From Antarctobacter albus (GTDB lineage: Bacteria > Pseudomonadota > Alphaproteobacteria > Rhodobacterales > Rhodobacteraceae): a DNA stretch of 64,000 nucleotides. The translations under genes were made by a program, and so were the position numbers. Numbering within the stretch: position 1 is the stretch's first letter; every line of letters begins with the position of its first letter. A model generated the notes under the pieces. That model was not told the DNA's origin. It saw nothing but the letters and a program-made list of their open reading frames with translations, and did not search any database. Below are positions 16,177 through 24,348 of the stretch, piece after piece. Location of the stretch: assembly GCF_900101505.1 (NCBI RefSeq), contig NZ_FMZI01000002.1:248001-312000 (forward strand). Direction: 5' to 3'.

Positions 16177-16320
16177 TCAGCGCCGCGGCGACTCGGTTTT
16201 CGGGGCGGGCGGGCGCGGGGGCGGGGCGCCGCCCGGAACCGCCTCTGCGAAATCGTCGGGGTCGCCGCTGCGCAGGAACTGGGCGGCGCGCAGGAAGTCC
16301 AGCGGACCGAAGGGTGTCAT
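16177..16320 (-). CDS. Small 47-residue protein coupled to the YdcH gene
   Basis: The start codon overlaps the stop of the YdcH-family gene (ATGA), the classic sign of coupled translation. It reads MTPFGPLDFLRAAQFLRSGD and ends in a Pro-rich tail. There is no membrane helix or signal peptide. No function is known to me; its reality rests on the overlap and on the neat Phe-Leu-rich helix at the N-terminus. Confidence 0.55.
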   Translation of the reverse strand: MTPFGPLDFLRAAQFLRSGDPDDFAEAVPGGAPPPRPPAPKTESPRR

Positions 16321-16556
16321 GCGGGCCCCTGGGGATTGCCCCGGTGCATCGACGACAGCGTCTGCAGCAAGCCGCTGTAGTAGGTCATCTCGTCCTTCAG
16401 CATCAGCTTGCGCGATTTCAGCGCGCGCAGGCGGCTCATGCTGGGCAGGGGGCGGCGCTGTTCGGCCTCGATGTCCTGTTCCAGCGCGGCGTGGCGGTTG
16501 CGAAGCGCCTGAACGCGGGCCTCCAGCGACGGGGTGCCGGTCTTTGCTGTCTTCAT
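16317..16556 (-). CDS. YdcH family protein (DUF465)
   Basis: A 79-residue helical protein: SLEARVQALRNRHAALEQDI, then the family signature RLRALKSRKLMLKDEMTYY. YdcH proteins are small cytoplasmic coiled-coil proteins of uncertain role. The ATG at 16556 has GAGGAGG upstream; longer frames back to 16625 lack a ribosome site and cross a palindrome. It is divergent from the OxyR-like regulator and shares its promoter region. Confidence 0.82.
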   Translation of the reverse strand: MKTAKTGTPSLEARVQALRNRHAALEQDIEAEQRRPLPSMSRLRALKSRKLMLKDEMTYYSGLLQTLSSMHRGNPQGPA

Positions 16557-16616
16557 CTTCGGGTCCTCCTCTGGCGTTACGGGATCGAGATGGGGGGCTA
16601 CGGAATGCGATAAAAC

Positions 16617-16642
16617 CCAATGCAATGATGATTTTGCATTGG
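16617..16642. promoter_or_regulatory. Inverted repeat between ydcH-type gene and lysR-type gene
   Basis: CCAATGCAA and TTGCATTGG form a perfect 9-base inverted repeat with an 8-base spacer, centred in the 120-base divergent promoter region, 35 bases before the regulator's GTG. Size and placement are right for the autoregulatory site of the LysR-type protein encoded next to it. Binding is inferred. Confidence 0.6.
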
Positions 16643-16676
16643 TTATTCCTATATTTCAGGAAACAGGAGGCCCGTC

Positions 16677-17612
16677 GTGCCCGAGACCCCAAGCCTGCGC
16701 CAGTTGCGCTATTTTCTCCTGCTGGCCGAGACCGGACAATATGGCCGCGCCGCCGCGCGCGCGGGTATCAGCCAGCCTTCGCTCAGCCTGCAGATCGCGG
16801 AACTGGAAAAGCGGCTGGGCCTGCACCTGGTGGAACGCCGACGCCGCGGTGTCGTCCTGACTCCCGAGGGCCGCGAGGTGCGCGCCCGCGCCGCCCGCAT
16901 CGCCGAAGAGGTCGAGGCGCTGGTGGAAACCGCGCAGATGCTGGGAACGGGGAAGGCGGCGCAGTTGCGGCTGGGTTCGACGCCTACCATCGGGCCCTAC
17001 CTGCTGCCCGGACTGGTCCGCCGTCTGCACGCCGCCGACCCGGATGCCAAGCTGATCCTGCGTGACGGTGCGCCGCGCGACCTGACAGAGGACCTGGTTG
17101 CGGGGGTGCATGACGCCATCCTGACGCAACTGCCGGTTCAGGCCCGGGACGTGACCGTGATCCGATTGTTCCGCGAACCCCTGGTGGTGGCAATGGCCCA
17201 TGATCACCCGCTGGCCGAGGCGGAGGAGGTGCGCGATACCGATCTGGCGGGACAGGACGTCCTTTCCCTTTCCAGCGCCTTTGCCCTGCATGACCAGATT
17301 GCCACGCTCTGCCGCGACCTCGGCGCCCATCTTAGGGCCGACTACGAGGGCACCAGCCTCGATGCCTTGCGCCAGATGGTGGCGATGAACATGGGGCTCA
17401 GCTTTCTGCCCGCGCTCTACGTGCGCTCGGAAATCAGCTCGCCGCGTGGCGACGTGGCGGTGCGCCCCTTCCGCAAGGGGCGATTCACCCGGTCCGTCGG
17501 TCTGGTCTGGCGGCAAAGCTCGGGGCGGGCGGCCAGTCTCGAACGGCTGGCCGATGTGCTGCGCGAGGTCATTCGCGTCGATCACGCAGGTGTTGTCATT
17601 CCCGAGGGCTGA
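16677..17612 (+). CDS. LysR-type regulator, OxyR-like but without the peroxidatic cysteine
   Basis: A 311-residue regulator. Helix-turn-helix at residues 5-65 (SLRQLRYFLLLAETGQYGRA, SQPSLSLQIAELEKRLGLHL), then an effector domain close to OxyR (GSTPTIGPYLLPGLV, LSLSSAFALHDQIATLCRDL, NMGLSFLPALYV). Against E. coli OxyR, the position of Cys199 is Ala203 here, while the Cys208 position is kept (Cys212). It therefore should not sense peroxide by the classical disulfide. The GTG start has ACAGGAGG six bases upstream; an inverted repeat precedes it. Confidence 0.9.
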   Translation: MPETPSLRQLRYFLLLAETGQYGRAAARAGISQPSLSLQIAELEKRLGLHLVERRRRGVVLTPEGREVRARAARIAEEVEALVETAQMLGTGKAAQLRLGSTPTIGPYLLPGLVRRLHAADPDAKLILRDGAPRDLTEDLVAGVHDAILTQLPVQARDVTVIRLFREPLVVAMAHDHPLAEAEEVRDTDLAGQDVLSLSSAFALHDQIATLCRDLGAHLRADYEGTSLDALRQMVAMNMGLSFLPALYVRSEISSPRGDVAVRPFRKGRFTRSVGLVWRQSSGRAASLERLADVLREVIRVDHAGVVIPEG

Positions 17613-17653
17613 GAGCTCTCGACCTTGCGCGCGGTTTCCCCGATTGTGCGGCC

Positions 17654-18661
17654 ATGACTCGTGTGTTTTTCGTCCTGACGATCTGTCTGTCTGTCGCCGC
17701 CTGCGGCCCGCGCGGCATGGTGTCCCTTGTCCAGGGCGTGACGCCCGAAGCTTATGACGCGACGGTGCAGCGGGTGTTCATCGCCAGCAATCGTCACCTT
17801 GAACAGGGGTCCCCCGAAGAGGCGTTGCACCAGGCCTTTGGCGATAGCCGCGACCCGGTGGTGAGTTATGGCCGTATCGACATTTCGATCCCGCCCAGCC
17901 ACCAGCCGGGCCAGATCGAATGGCCGGGCAACGACCGCCCGGACCCGGCACAGCATTTCGTGGCGCTGTCGGGCGAGCGCTACGCCAGCCAACTGGCCTT
18001 TCTGCGCAACCTGCCGCGCCCGGGTGGGCGCCCCGACGTGGTGCTGTTCGTACACGGGTTCAACGTGAACAACGCCGAGGCGGTCTACCGACTGGCCCAG
18101 ATCGCGCATGACTACAAGACAGAAGACCCGGTCATCAGCTTTTCCTGGCCTTCGGCCGGTGATCCGCGCGGCTATGTCTATGACCGCGACAGCGTGATCT
18201 TCGCACGCGACGATCTCGAATCCCTGCTGCTGGGGTTGGCGCGCGACAAGCGGCGGGTTCTCATCATCGCCCATTCGATGGGCAGCCAGCTGGTGATGGA
18301 GACGCTGCGGCAGATTTCGATCTCCGGCAAGGGCAGGGCGCTGACCAGCATCATGGGCGTGGCCCTGATCAGCCCCGATATCGACGAGGATGTCTTTCTC
18401 CGGCAAGCGCGCCGGATCGAACCCTTCCCTGAACCTTTCATGATCGTCGTGTCGCGCCGGGACCGGGCCCTGGGCCTGGCGGCCCTCCTGACCGGCACGC
18501 CGTCGCGGCTTGGCTCGATCGACGATCCGTCAAGGCTGGCGCAACTGCCGATCGAGATCATCGACCTCAGCACCATTCCCGGCGGTGACAGAGCGGGGCA
18601 TTCCACAGCCTTTACCGCGCCCGAGGCGATCCGCCTGCTGCGCGACCTGTCCACGCCATAG
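17654..18661 (+). CDS. Lipoprotein alpha/beta hydrolase (DUF900), copy 1
   Basis: A 335-residue protein with a lipoprotein signal (LSVAAC, Cys17) and an alpha/beta hydrolase core: VVLFVHGFNVNNAEAVYRLA near 130, SFSWPSAGDPRGYVYDRDS near 165, and the nucleophile elbow AHSMG with Ser208. This is the DUF900 family; substrates are unknown, esters being likely. It would be anchored in the envelope. The next gene is a tandem paralogue with the same motifs in the same order. Confidence 0.88.
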   Translation: MTRVFFVLTICLSVAACGPRGMVSLVQGVTPEAYDATVQRVFIASNRHLEQGSPEEALHQAFGDSRDPVVSYGRIDISIPPSHQPGQIEWPGNDRPDPAQHFVALSGERYASQLAFLRNLPRPGGRPDVVLFVHGFNVNNAEAVYRLAQIAHDYKTEDPVISFSWPSAGDPRGYVYDRDSVIFARDDLESLLLGLARDKRRVLIIAHSMGSQLVMETLRQISISGKGRALTSIMGVALISPDIDEDVFLRQARRIEPFPEPFMIVVSRRDRALGLAALLTGTPSRLGSIDDPSRLAQLPIEIIDLSTIPGGDRAGHSTAFTAPEAIRLLRDLSTP

Positions 18662-18749
18662 GGGCGGCGTTGCATCGCTGCACTGCTATTGGCGGTCTGA
18701 TGCAACAAAGGGCTGGAAACGAATCGCGCGCCAGTTAAATTTTCGTCGC

Positions 18750-19772
18750 ATGACGAAAGGGTTATTCATCATCCTTCTGGCCGGCCTTGTCGCCGCCTGC
18801 GCCCCCCGGGGCCAGATCGACCACGTGCCGCGCGCCGTGGCCGGGGCTGCCGACCTGCGGCGCGTCTTTGTCGCCACCAACCGCAACCTCGCCCCCGAGG
18901 GCGACCTGGAACTGGTCCGTCAGGCCTTTGGTGCGGCCCGGTCGCAGGAACTGCGCTATGGCTGGGCAGACATCTCGATCCCGCCTACCCACGAGGAGGG
19001 AGAAATCGAATGGCCCGGCCGGGCCAGTCCCGATCCCGCCCGCCATTTCGTCACCCGCGACGGCGCGCCCTATGCGGGCAAGCGCCAGTTCCTCGACGGT
19101 CTGACCTCCGCGTCGCAGCCGGGGCGCAAGGATGTGGTCCTGTTCGTGCACGGGTTCAACGTCCGTAATGCCGAGGCGGTATACCGGGTTGCGCAGGTGG
19201 CGCATGACTTCGACGCCAAGATCCCCATCGTGCTCTATTCCTGGGCCTCTGCGGGGCGGGTGCGCGGCTATGTCTATGACCGTGACAGCGTGATGTTCTC
19301 GCGCGACGGGCTGGCCCAGGTTCTGCGCGACCTCGCCAGCGAAGGCTGGCGCGTGACGCTGGTGGCGCATTCGATGGGCGCGCAGCTGACGATGGAGGCG
19401 CTGCGCCAGGCGTCGATTGCAGGGGACGAGGCATCGCTCAAGGCGCTGCGCGGCGTGGCGCTGATCAGCCCGGACATCGACGAGGATGTCTTTGTGCAGC
19501 AGGCGTTGAAAATCAAGCCCTTCCCGGAACCCTTCCTCGTGCTTGTCTCAAAGATGGATTCGGCGCTCAGCGTCTCTGCCTGGCTGACGGGCAAACCCTG
19601 GCGGCTGGGATCGATCCAGGACAAGACGCGGCTGGCGGGCCTGCCGATCCGGATCGTCGATCTCAGCGATTTTCGAGGCGGCGACCGGCGCAAGCATATC
19701 ACCGCCCTGACGGCGCCCGAGGCGATCAAGGTGCTTTACCGGATGGAACGGGAACTCGCCCGGCAGCGATAG
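18750..19772 (+). CDS. Lipoprotein alpha/beta hydrolase (DUF900), copy 2
   Basis: A 340-residue paralogue of the preceding gene: lipobox LVAAC (Cys17), VVLFVHGFNVRNAEAVYRVA, YSWASAGRVRGYVYDRDSVM and the nucleophile elbow AHSMGAQLTMEALRQ. Both end with matching blocks (ALISPDIDEDVF, then AAF/LTAPEAI-type C-termini). I used ATG 18750, which gives a clean lipoprotein signal; no good ribosome site is visible, so expression may be low or leader-independent. Tandem duplication suggests divergence of substrate. Confidence 0.87.
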   Translation: MTKGLFIILLAGLVAACAPRGQIDHVPRAVAGAADLRRVFVATNRNLAPEGDLELVRQAFGAARSQELRYGWADISIPPTHEEGEIEWPGRASPDPARHFVTRDGAPYAGKRQFLDGLTSASQPGRKDVVLFVHGFNVRNAEAVYRVAQVAHDFDAKIPIVLYSWASAGRVRGYVYDRDSVMFSRDGLAQVLRDLASEGWRVTLVAHSMGAQLTMEALRQASIAGDEASLKALRGVALISPDIDEDVFVQQALKIKPFPEPFLVLVSKMDSALSVSAWLTGKPWRLGSIQDKTRLAGLPIRIVDLSDFRGGDRRKHITALTAPEAIKVLYRMERELARQR

Positions 19773-19793
19773 ACCGCCGGGCGCAAGGGGCGA

Positions 19794-20984
19794 TCAGGCC
19801 TCCAGCGCGGCGACGCCGGGCAGGGTTTTACCTTCCATCCATTCCAGGAAGGCGCCCCCGGCGGTCGAGATATAACTGAACCCGGAGGCCGCACCGGCCT
19901 TGTTCAGCGCCGCGACCGTATCGCCACCGCCCGCGACCGAGACCAGCTTGCCCAGTTCGCTGCGTTCCGCCGCGTGTTTCGCGGCGGCATTGGTGGCCGC
20001 GTCGAAGGGCGCGATCTCGAAGGCGCCCAGCGGGCCGTTCCAGATAAGTGTTTCGGCCTCGTCGATGGCCGCGATCACGGCGGCCACGGAGTCCGGCCCG
20101 GCATCCAGGATCATCGCGTCCGAGGGGCAGGCATCCGCAGGAACGGTCTCGTTCTCGGCGCCTTCCTTGAACTCGCGCGCCACAACCACGTCGGTCGGCA
20201 GGATGATCCGGCAGCCCGCCGTCTCGGCCTTGGCCATGATCTCTTTCGCGGTGCCGGTCATCTCGTGTTCGGCCAGCGACTTGCCCACGTCGATGCCCTT
20301 GGCGGCAAGGAAAGTATTGGCCATGCCGCCGCCGATCACCAGCATGTCGACTTTTTCGACGAGGTTGCCCAGCAGGTCCAGCTTGGTCGAGACCTTGGCC
20401 CCGCCGACCACGGCAAGCACGGGCCGTGCAGGCGTGCCAAGCGCGCCTTCCAGGGCTTCAAGCTCGGCCTGCATCAGGCGACCGGCGCAGGCGGGCAGGG
20501 CATGGGCAAGGCCCGTGGTCGAGGCATGGGCCCGGTGCGCCGCTGAAAAGGCGTCCGAGCAATAGACATCCCCCAGCGCGGCCATCCCGGCCACCAGCTC
20601 AGGGTCGTTCTTTTCCTCGCCCGCGTGGAAACGGGTGTTCTCCAGCAAGGCGACCTGGTTCTCGCCCAGGCCGTCGATCACCGCAGCCGCTGCCGGGCCG
20701 ATGCAGTCGCTGGCAAAGACGACCTCGACGCCCAGCACCGCTTCCATCGTCGGGATCAGCGGTTGCAGGCTCATGTCGGCGCGACGTTCGCCCTTGGGGC
20801 GGCCGAAATGCGCCAGAAGCACCGGCTTGCCGCCCTTGTCCAGGATGGTCTGCACCGTCGCCGCGATCCGCTCGATCCGCGTGGCATCGGTCACTTCCCC
20901 GTCTTCCATCGGCACGTTGATGTCGACCCGGGTCAACACGCGCTTGCCCTCAAGGTCCATGTCGTCAAGGGTGTTCCAGCCCAT
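19794..20984 (-). CDS. pgk: Phosphoglycerate kinase
   Basis: A 396-residue glycolytic and gluconeogenic enzyme that transfers phosphate between 1,3-bisphosphoglycerate and ADP. Seen: [18 protein letters not shown] (the usual DFNVP is DINVP here), [41 protein letters not shown] and the C-terminal [16 protein letters not shown]. It is cytoplasmic, convergent with the hydrolase gene and divergent from the cyclophilin gene. Confidence 0.97.
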   Translation of the reverse strand: MGWNTLDDMDLEGKRVLTRVDINVPMEDGEVTDATRIERIAATVQTILDKGGKPVLLAHFGRPKGERRADMSLQPLIPTMEAVLGVEVVFASDCIGPAAAAVIDGLGENQVALLENTRFHAGEEKNDPELVAGMAALGDVYCSDAFSAAHRAHASTTGLAHALPACAGRLMQAELEALEGALGTPARPVLAVVGGAKVSTKLDLLGNLVEKVDMLVIGGGMANTFLAAKGIDVGKSLAEHEMTGTAKEIMAKAETAGCRIILPTDVVVAREFKEGAENETVPADACPSDAMILDAGPDSVAAVIAAIDEAETLIWNGPLGAFEIAPFDAATNAAAKHAAERSELGKLVSVAGGGDTVAALNKAGAASGFSYISTAGGAFLEWMEGKTLPGVAALEA

Positions 20985-21109
20985 CTCTCACTCTCCGGTC
21001 GCAATTCCCCGGCCCACTAGACCCGATGTGCCGTGCAGGTCAACGCCGTCTTGGCTTTGCCCGCGTCACAGGCTACCTCTCGTCGCAAATGAGAAACGGA
21101 GAAAGACCA

Positions 21110-21622
21110 ATGGCCGATATCAAGGACCCGGAAAACACCATCCTGATGGAACTCAAGGGCGGCACCGTCACCATCGAGCTGCTGCCCGACGTGGCCCCCG
21201 ACCATGCCGCACGCATGAAAGAGCTGGCGCGCGCGGGTGCCTATGACAACGTCTGCTTTCACCGCGTGATCGAGGGGTTCATGGCCCAGACCGGCGACGT
21301 GGCGCATGGCAACATGGAAAAGGACTTCAACCTGCGCCGTGCAGGCACCGGTGGGTCCGACCTGCCGGACCTCAAGGCAGAGTTCTCCAAGCTGCCGCAT
21401 GACCGGGGCACCCTGGGCGCCGCGCGCTCGCAGAACCCCAACAGCGCCAACTCTCAGTTCTTCATCAACTTCAAGGACAACCATTTCCTCAACGGTCAGT
21501 ACACGGTCTATGGCCGCGTGATCGAGGGCATGGACCATGTCGACGCGATCACCCGGGGCGAGCCGCCCGCGAATCCCGACCGCATGATCTCGGTGAAGGT
21601 GGCCGCAGATGTCACCGGTTAA
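21110..21622 (+). CDS. ppiB: Cytoplasmic peptidyl-prolyl cis-trans isomerase (cyclophilin)
   Basis: A 170-residue cyclophilin without signal peptide. It shows CFHRVIEGFMAQTGDVAHGN with the catalytic Arg/Phe block, GTLGAARSQNPNSANSQFFI and YTVYGRVIEGMDHVDAI. I chose ATG 21110 (CGGAGAAAG upstream) instead of longer in-frame starts. Its stop overlaps the next cyclophilin start by 14 bases, so the two are probably coupled: one cytoplasmic and one exported. Confidence 0.93.
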   Translation: MADIKDPENTILMELKGGTVTIELLPDVAPDHAARMKELARAGAYDNVCFHRVIEGFMAQTGDVAHGNMEKDFNLRRAGTGGSDLPDLKAEFSKLPHDRGTLGAARSQNPNSANSQFFINFKDNHFLNGQYTVYGRVIEGMDHVDAITRGEPPANPDRMISVKVAADVTG

Positions 21623-22313
21623 AGGCGGTATTCTAGCGGTCGCCGTGCTGCTGGTCGGCATGGGGGGCTATTCGGTGCTGCGCGGTGGTGCAGGGGCGGT
21701 GGATGCCGCCCCCGATCCTGCCGCGCCTGCCGAGGATGGCGTGGCCGCCGCGCCTGCGCCCGTGGCCGAGCCTGTCCTTGAACCGCTGCCCGAAGGCGCG
21801 GATATGGGGCTGCAGATCCAGCTTGCGGGCGAGGCGGACGGCACCATCACCATCGACCTCTTCGAGGACGTGGCCCCGGGCCACACCGCCCAGATCGTCG
21901 CGCTGGCCAAGGCCGGTGCCTATGACGGGGTGGTCTTTCACCGGGTGATCGATGGCTTCATGGCCCAGACCGGCGACGTTCAGTTCGGCCGCACGGGCGC
22001 CGAGGATTTCGACATGCGCCGCGCCGGCATGGGCGGCTCGACCCTTCCGGACCTCGAGGCGGAATTCTCGGAGCTGTCCTTCGAACGCGGTGTCGTCGGC
22101 ATGGCGCGGTCGCAAAGCCCGGACAGCGCCAATTCGCAGTTCTTCATCATGTTTGCCCCCGGTCCCTTCCTTGACGGTCAGTACACGATCGTCGGCAAGG
22201 TGACGGAGGGCATGGACGTGGTCGACGCCATCAAGCGCGGCGACCAGCGCGCCAACGGCGCCGTGACCGGAGAGCCGGACCGCATGGTCAAGGTCACCGT
22301 CACCCAGGAGTGA
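21609..22313 (+). CDS. Exported peptidyl-prolyl cis-trans isomerase (cyclophilin)
   Basis: A 234-residue cyclophilin with an N-terminal hydrophobic signal or anchor (GGILAVAVLLVGMGGYSVL), an Ala/Pro linker to about residue 60 and then the isomerase domain (VVFHRVIDGFMAQTGDVQFG, GMARSQSPDSANSQFFIMFA). It should fold proteins in the periplasm. The ATG lies within the end of the upstream cyclophilin gene. A hairpin follows its stop. Confidence 0.92.
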   Translation: MSPVKGGILAVAVLLVGMGGYSVLRGGAGAVDAAPDPAAPAEDGVAAAPAPVAEPVLEPLPEGADMGLQIQLAGEADGTITIDLFEDVAPGHTAQIVALAKAGAYDGVVFHRVIDGFMAQTGDVQFGRTGAEDFDMRRAGMGGSTLPDLEAEFSELSFERGVVGMARSQSPDSANSQFFIMFAPGPFLDGQYTIVGKVTEGMDVVDAIKRGDQRANGAVTGEPDRMVKVTVTQE

Positions 22314-22319
22314 CCCGTG

Positions 22320-22345
22320 CCCACGCGCTGTCAAAAGCGCGTGGG
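22320..22345 (+). terminator. Hairpin after the cyclophilin pair
   Basis: CCCACGCGC and GCGCGTGGG pair over TGTCAAAA, seven bases after the stop codon. There is no T-run, so this may be a weak terminator or an mRNA 3' protecting structure before the DUF3179 gene. Confidence 0.5.
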
Positions 22346-22405
22346 ACAGGCTGGGCAGACGCAGATTTTCGCGGCATCCTTCGGGCCACGCCCGGAGGAG
22401 AGCCA

Positions 22406-23374
22406 ATGCGACTTTTGCCCAGACTTGCTTTTCTGACGATCTTTGCCGCCATGTCGGCTGCCGCCGATCCCGCCTTCTGGAAACACGAATGGCCGGACAC
22501 GGATTTCGAAAAGACCACCATCACCAACTGGGTCGAGATCATGTCGGGCGGTCCGCCCAAGGACGGCATCCCGGCGCTGACCGATCCGCAGTTCATCCCG
22601 GTCGACCAGGAAAGCCGCATCCCCGATGCCGAGCCGGTCATTACCGTCGTGATCGAGGGCGAGCGCCCGCGCGCCTACCCGATCCGCTATCTCACCTGGC
22701 ATGAAATCGTGAACGACGTCATCGGAGAGGTCCCGGTGGCGGTCACCTTCTGCCCCTTGTGCAACTCTGCCCTGACCTTCGACCGGCGCGTCGGGGACAG
22801 GATGCTGACATTCGGCGTGTCCGGCAAGCTGCGCAACTCGGACATGGTCATGTATGACCGCGAAACCCAAAGCTGGTGGCAGCAGGCCATCGGCACCGGC
22901 ATCGTCGGTGAGCTGACCGGGGTCGAACTGGTCACGCTGCCCAGTTGGATGGAAAGCCTTGCCCAGTTCCGGGAACGTCACGCGGACGGCGTGGTCATGG
23001 CCGAACCGGCCTGGAACCGGCCCTACGGTCAGAACCCCTACCGCAACTACGACTCGTCGAAACGGCCCTTTCTCTATTCCGGAGAGATGCCGCCGCACGG
23101 CATCCCGCCGCTGATGCGGGTGGTGCGCGTGGGCGACCGGGCCTGGCCGATGGATCGCCTTGCCGAGGCCGGCGAGCTGCGCGAGGCGGGCGTGGTCATC
23201 ACCTGGCGCGCCGGTCAGGCCTCGGCGCTGGATGCGGGCCGGATCGCGGCGGGGCGCGACGTGGGCTCGGTCCGGGTGCGGGATGAGGGCGGCGCCGACT
23301 TGCCGCATGACGTGATGTTCGCCTTTGCCTTTCACGCCTTCTGGCCAGAGGGAGAGTGGATGCTGGGCGAGTGA
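22406..23374 (+). CDS. DUF3179 domain protein, exported
   Basis: A 322-residue protein with a signal peptide (LLPRLAFLTIFAAMSAAA). The DUF3179 core is clear: RAYPIRYLTWHEIVNDVIG, VAVTFCPLCNSALTFDRRV, FGVSGKLRNSDMVMYDRETQ, SWWQQAIGTGIVGELTG. The paired cysteines in FCPLC may bind metal. Function is unknown; the family is common in marine bacteria. GGAGGAG precedes the ATG. It ends just before a dispersed palindromic repeat and faces the GNAT gene. Confidence 0.87.
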   Translation: MRLLPRLAFLTIFAAMSAAADPAFWKHEWPDTDFEKTTITNWVEIMSGGPPKDGIPALTDPQFIPVDQESRIPDAEPVITVVIEGERPRAYPIRYLTWHEIVNDVIGEVPVAVTFCPLCNSALTFDRRVGDRMLTFGVSGKLRNSDMVMYDRETQSWWQQAIGTGIVGELTGVELVTLPSWMESLAQFRERHADGVVMAEPAWNRPYGQNPYRNYDSSKRPFLYSGEMPPHGIPPLMRVVRVGDRAWPMDRLAEAGELREAGVVITWRAGQASALDAGRIAAGRDVGSVRVRDEGGADLPHDVMFAFAFHAFWPEGEWMLGE

Positions 23375-23385
23375 ACGCGGCGCCC

Positions 23386-23409
23386 GTAGGATGGGTTGTG
23401 TCAACCCAT
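23386..23409 (+). repeat. Dispersed palindromic element GTAGGATGGGT-N7-ACCCAT, copy A
   Basis: GTAGGATGGGT, seven bases (TGTGTCA), then ACCCAT. The core ATGGGT/ACCCAT can fold into a hairpin. It lies in the gap between two convergent genes, where it could act as a shared terminator. A second copy with the same 11-base head lies inside the mccB coding sequence at 44888-44911 on the other strand. Confidence 0.7.
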
Positions 23410-23425
23410 TCTCGCAATGGGACGG

Positions 23426-24319
23426 TCATGCCGCCATCCGCAGCGGCAGGCGCCGCGCCAGCGGGGCCAGCGCCCCCATGTGCAGCCATGTTCCGCCAAG
23501 GCGATGTGCCCGCGCGCCTGTGCCCAGCTTGAAATGGGTCACGCCGGGCGCGTCCTGCGTGTTCAGAATGCCCAGGTCCAGGCAATCGTGCCCGCGTGCC
23601 GAAAGCGTCTGCATGGCGCGCCAGAGCAGCAGGTTCATCGCGTGGCATCGCCGTCCCTCCGGCGTGGTCACACCGATTTGCCAGGTGGCCATGCGCCCGT
23701 GCCGCAGCATCAGCGCGCCCGCGACGGGCCTGCCCTTGTCCAGTGCCTCGAACACCCGCGCCGCGCCGGGGTTGGCCTGGGCAAAGGCAGCGCTGAACGC
23801 CGGGGGAAAGCCCTTATAACCTCTGGTGCGGGCCTGCACACCCTCGGCGGTCAGGATCCAGTGATCCGGGGTTAGGTCCGTCTCGCGCAGCGTCAGCCCG
23901 AACCGTTCCGCCCGCTTCAGCCGGTTGCGCCATTTCTGTGCCAATGCCGCCCGCATTCCGGCCTCGGTTCCCAGTGGCAGCAGGGCCAACGTGGCCGGTG
24001 TTACCAGCGGCCAGAACCCGGCACCGCGCAGCGCCCCGGCGCTCAGCCCGTCGGCATTCAGCACCAGTGGCCGCCCGTCGTGCCAGCGCGCCCAATCCCG
24101 CAGCCAGTTGCCCAGGTCGTCCGGATGTGCCGCGACCGGCCCGCGCGACACCAGGTCCAGCCGTCCCAGAGGGCCGATCCGGCGCGACTGCACCTGCCAG
24201 ACCAGTCCGCCGTCGTTTCGACAACGGCGCAGGGGCCGGCCAAGCAGATCGCAGCTGCGGGCGAATTCCTTGGACTGGGGCAGTGGCAAGAGCAGGGACA
24301 TGAGCGACATTAACCGCAT
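23426..24319 (-). CDS. GNAT/FemAB-like acyltransferase
   Basis: A 297-residue protein. The second half shows an acyltransferase fold of the FemAB/BioF2-like GNAT kind: AALAQKWRNRLKRAERFGLT, ARVFEALDKGRPVAGALMLR, MATWQIGVTTPEGRRCHAMN and LDLGILNTQDAPGVTHFKLG. The substrate is unknown; transfer to a cell-wall or lipid amine is plausible. In-frame ATGs at 24319, 24310 and 24301 are all possible starts, none with a clear ribosome site, and the first two lie within a large palindrome. Confidence 0.75.
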   Translation of the reverse strand: MRLMSLMSLLLPLPQSKEFARSCDLLGRPLRRCRNDGGLVWQVQSRRIGPLGRLDLVSRGPVAAHPDDLGNWLRDWARWHDGRPLVLNADGLSAGALRGAGFWPLVTPATLALLPLGTEAGMRAALAQKWRNRLKRAERFGLTLRETDLTPDHWILTAEGVQARTRGYKGFPPAFSAAFAQANPGAARVFEALDKGRPVAGALMLRHGRMATWQIGVTTPEGRRCHAMNLLLWRAMQTLSARGHDCLDLGILNTQDAPGVTHFKLGTGARAHRLGGTWLHMGALAPLARRLPLRMAA

Positions 24320-24340
24320 GGAAAGTTTCCATGCTGTTAA
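24310..24340. promoter_or_regulatory. 31-base near-perfect palindrome at a divergent start
   Basis: Arms TTAAC-CG-CATGGAAA and TTTCCATG-CT-GTTAA flank a central G. Only the two-base spacers break the symmetry. It covers the start codon region of the GNAT gene and lies 9 bases before the divergent 49-residue gene. It reads as a repressor operator. The TTAAC half-sites recall CtrA half-sites, but the spacing is not the CtrA one. Confidence 0.65.
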
Positions 24341-24348
24341 CTGCGCTC

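Noticed and set aside
24310-24340. CtrA binding site
   Set aside because: The TTAAC half-sites are present, but the TTAA-to-TTAA spacing is 23, not 7.
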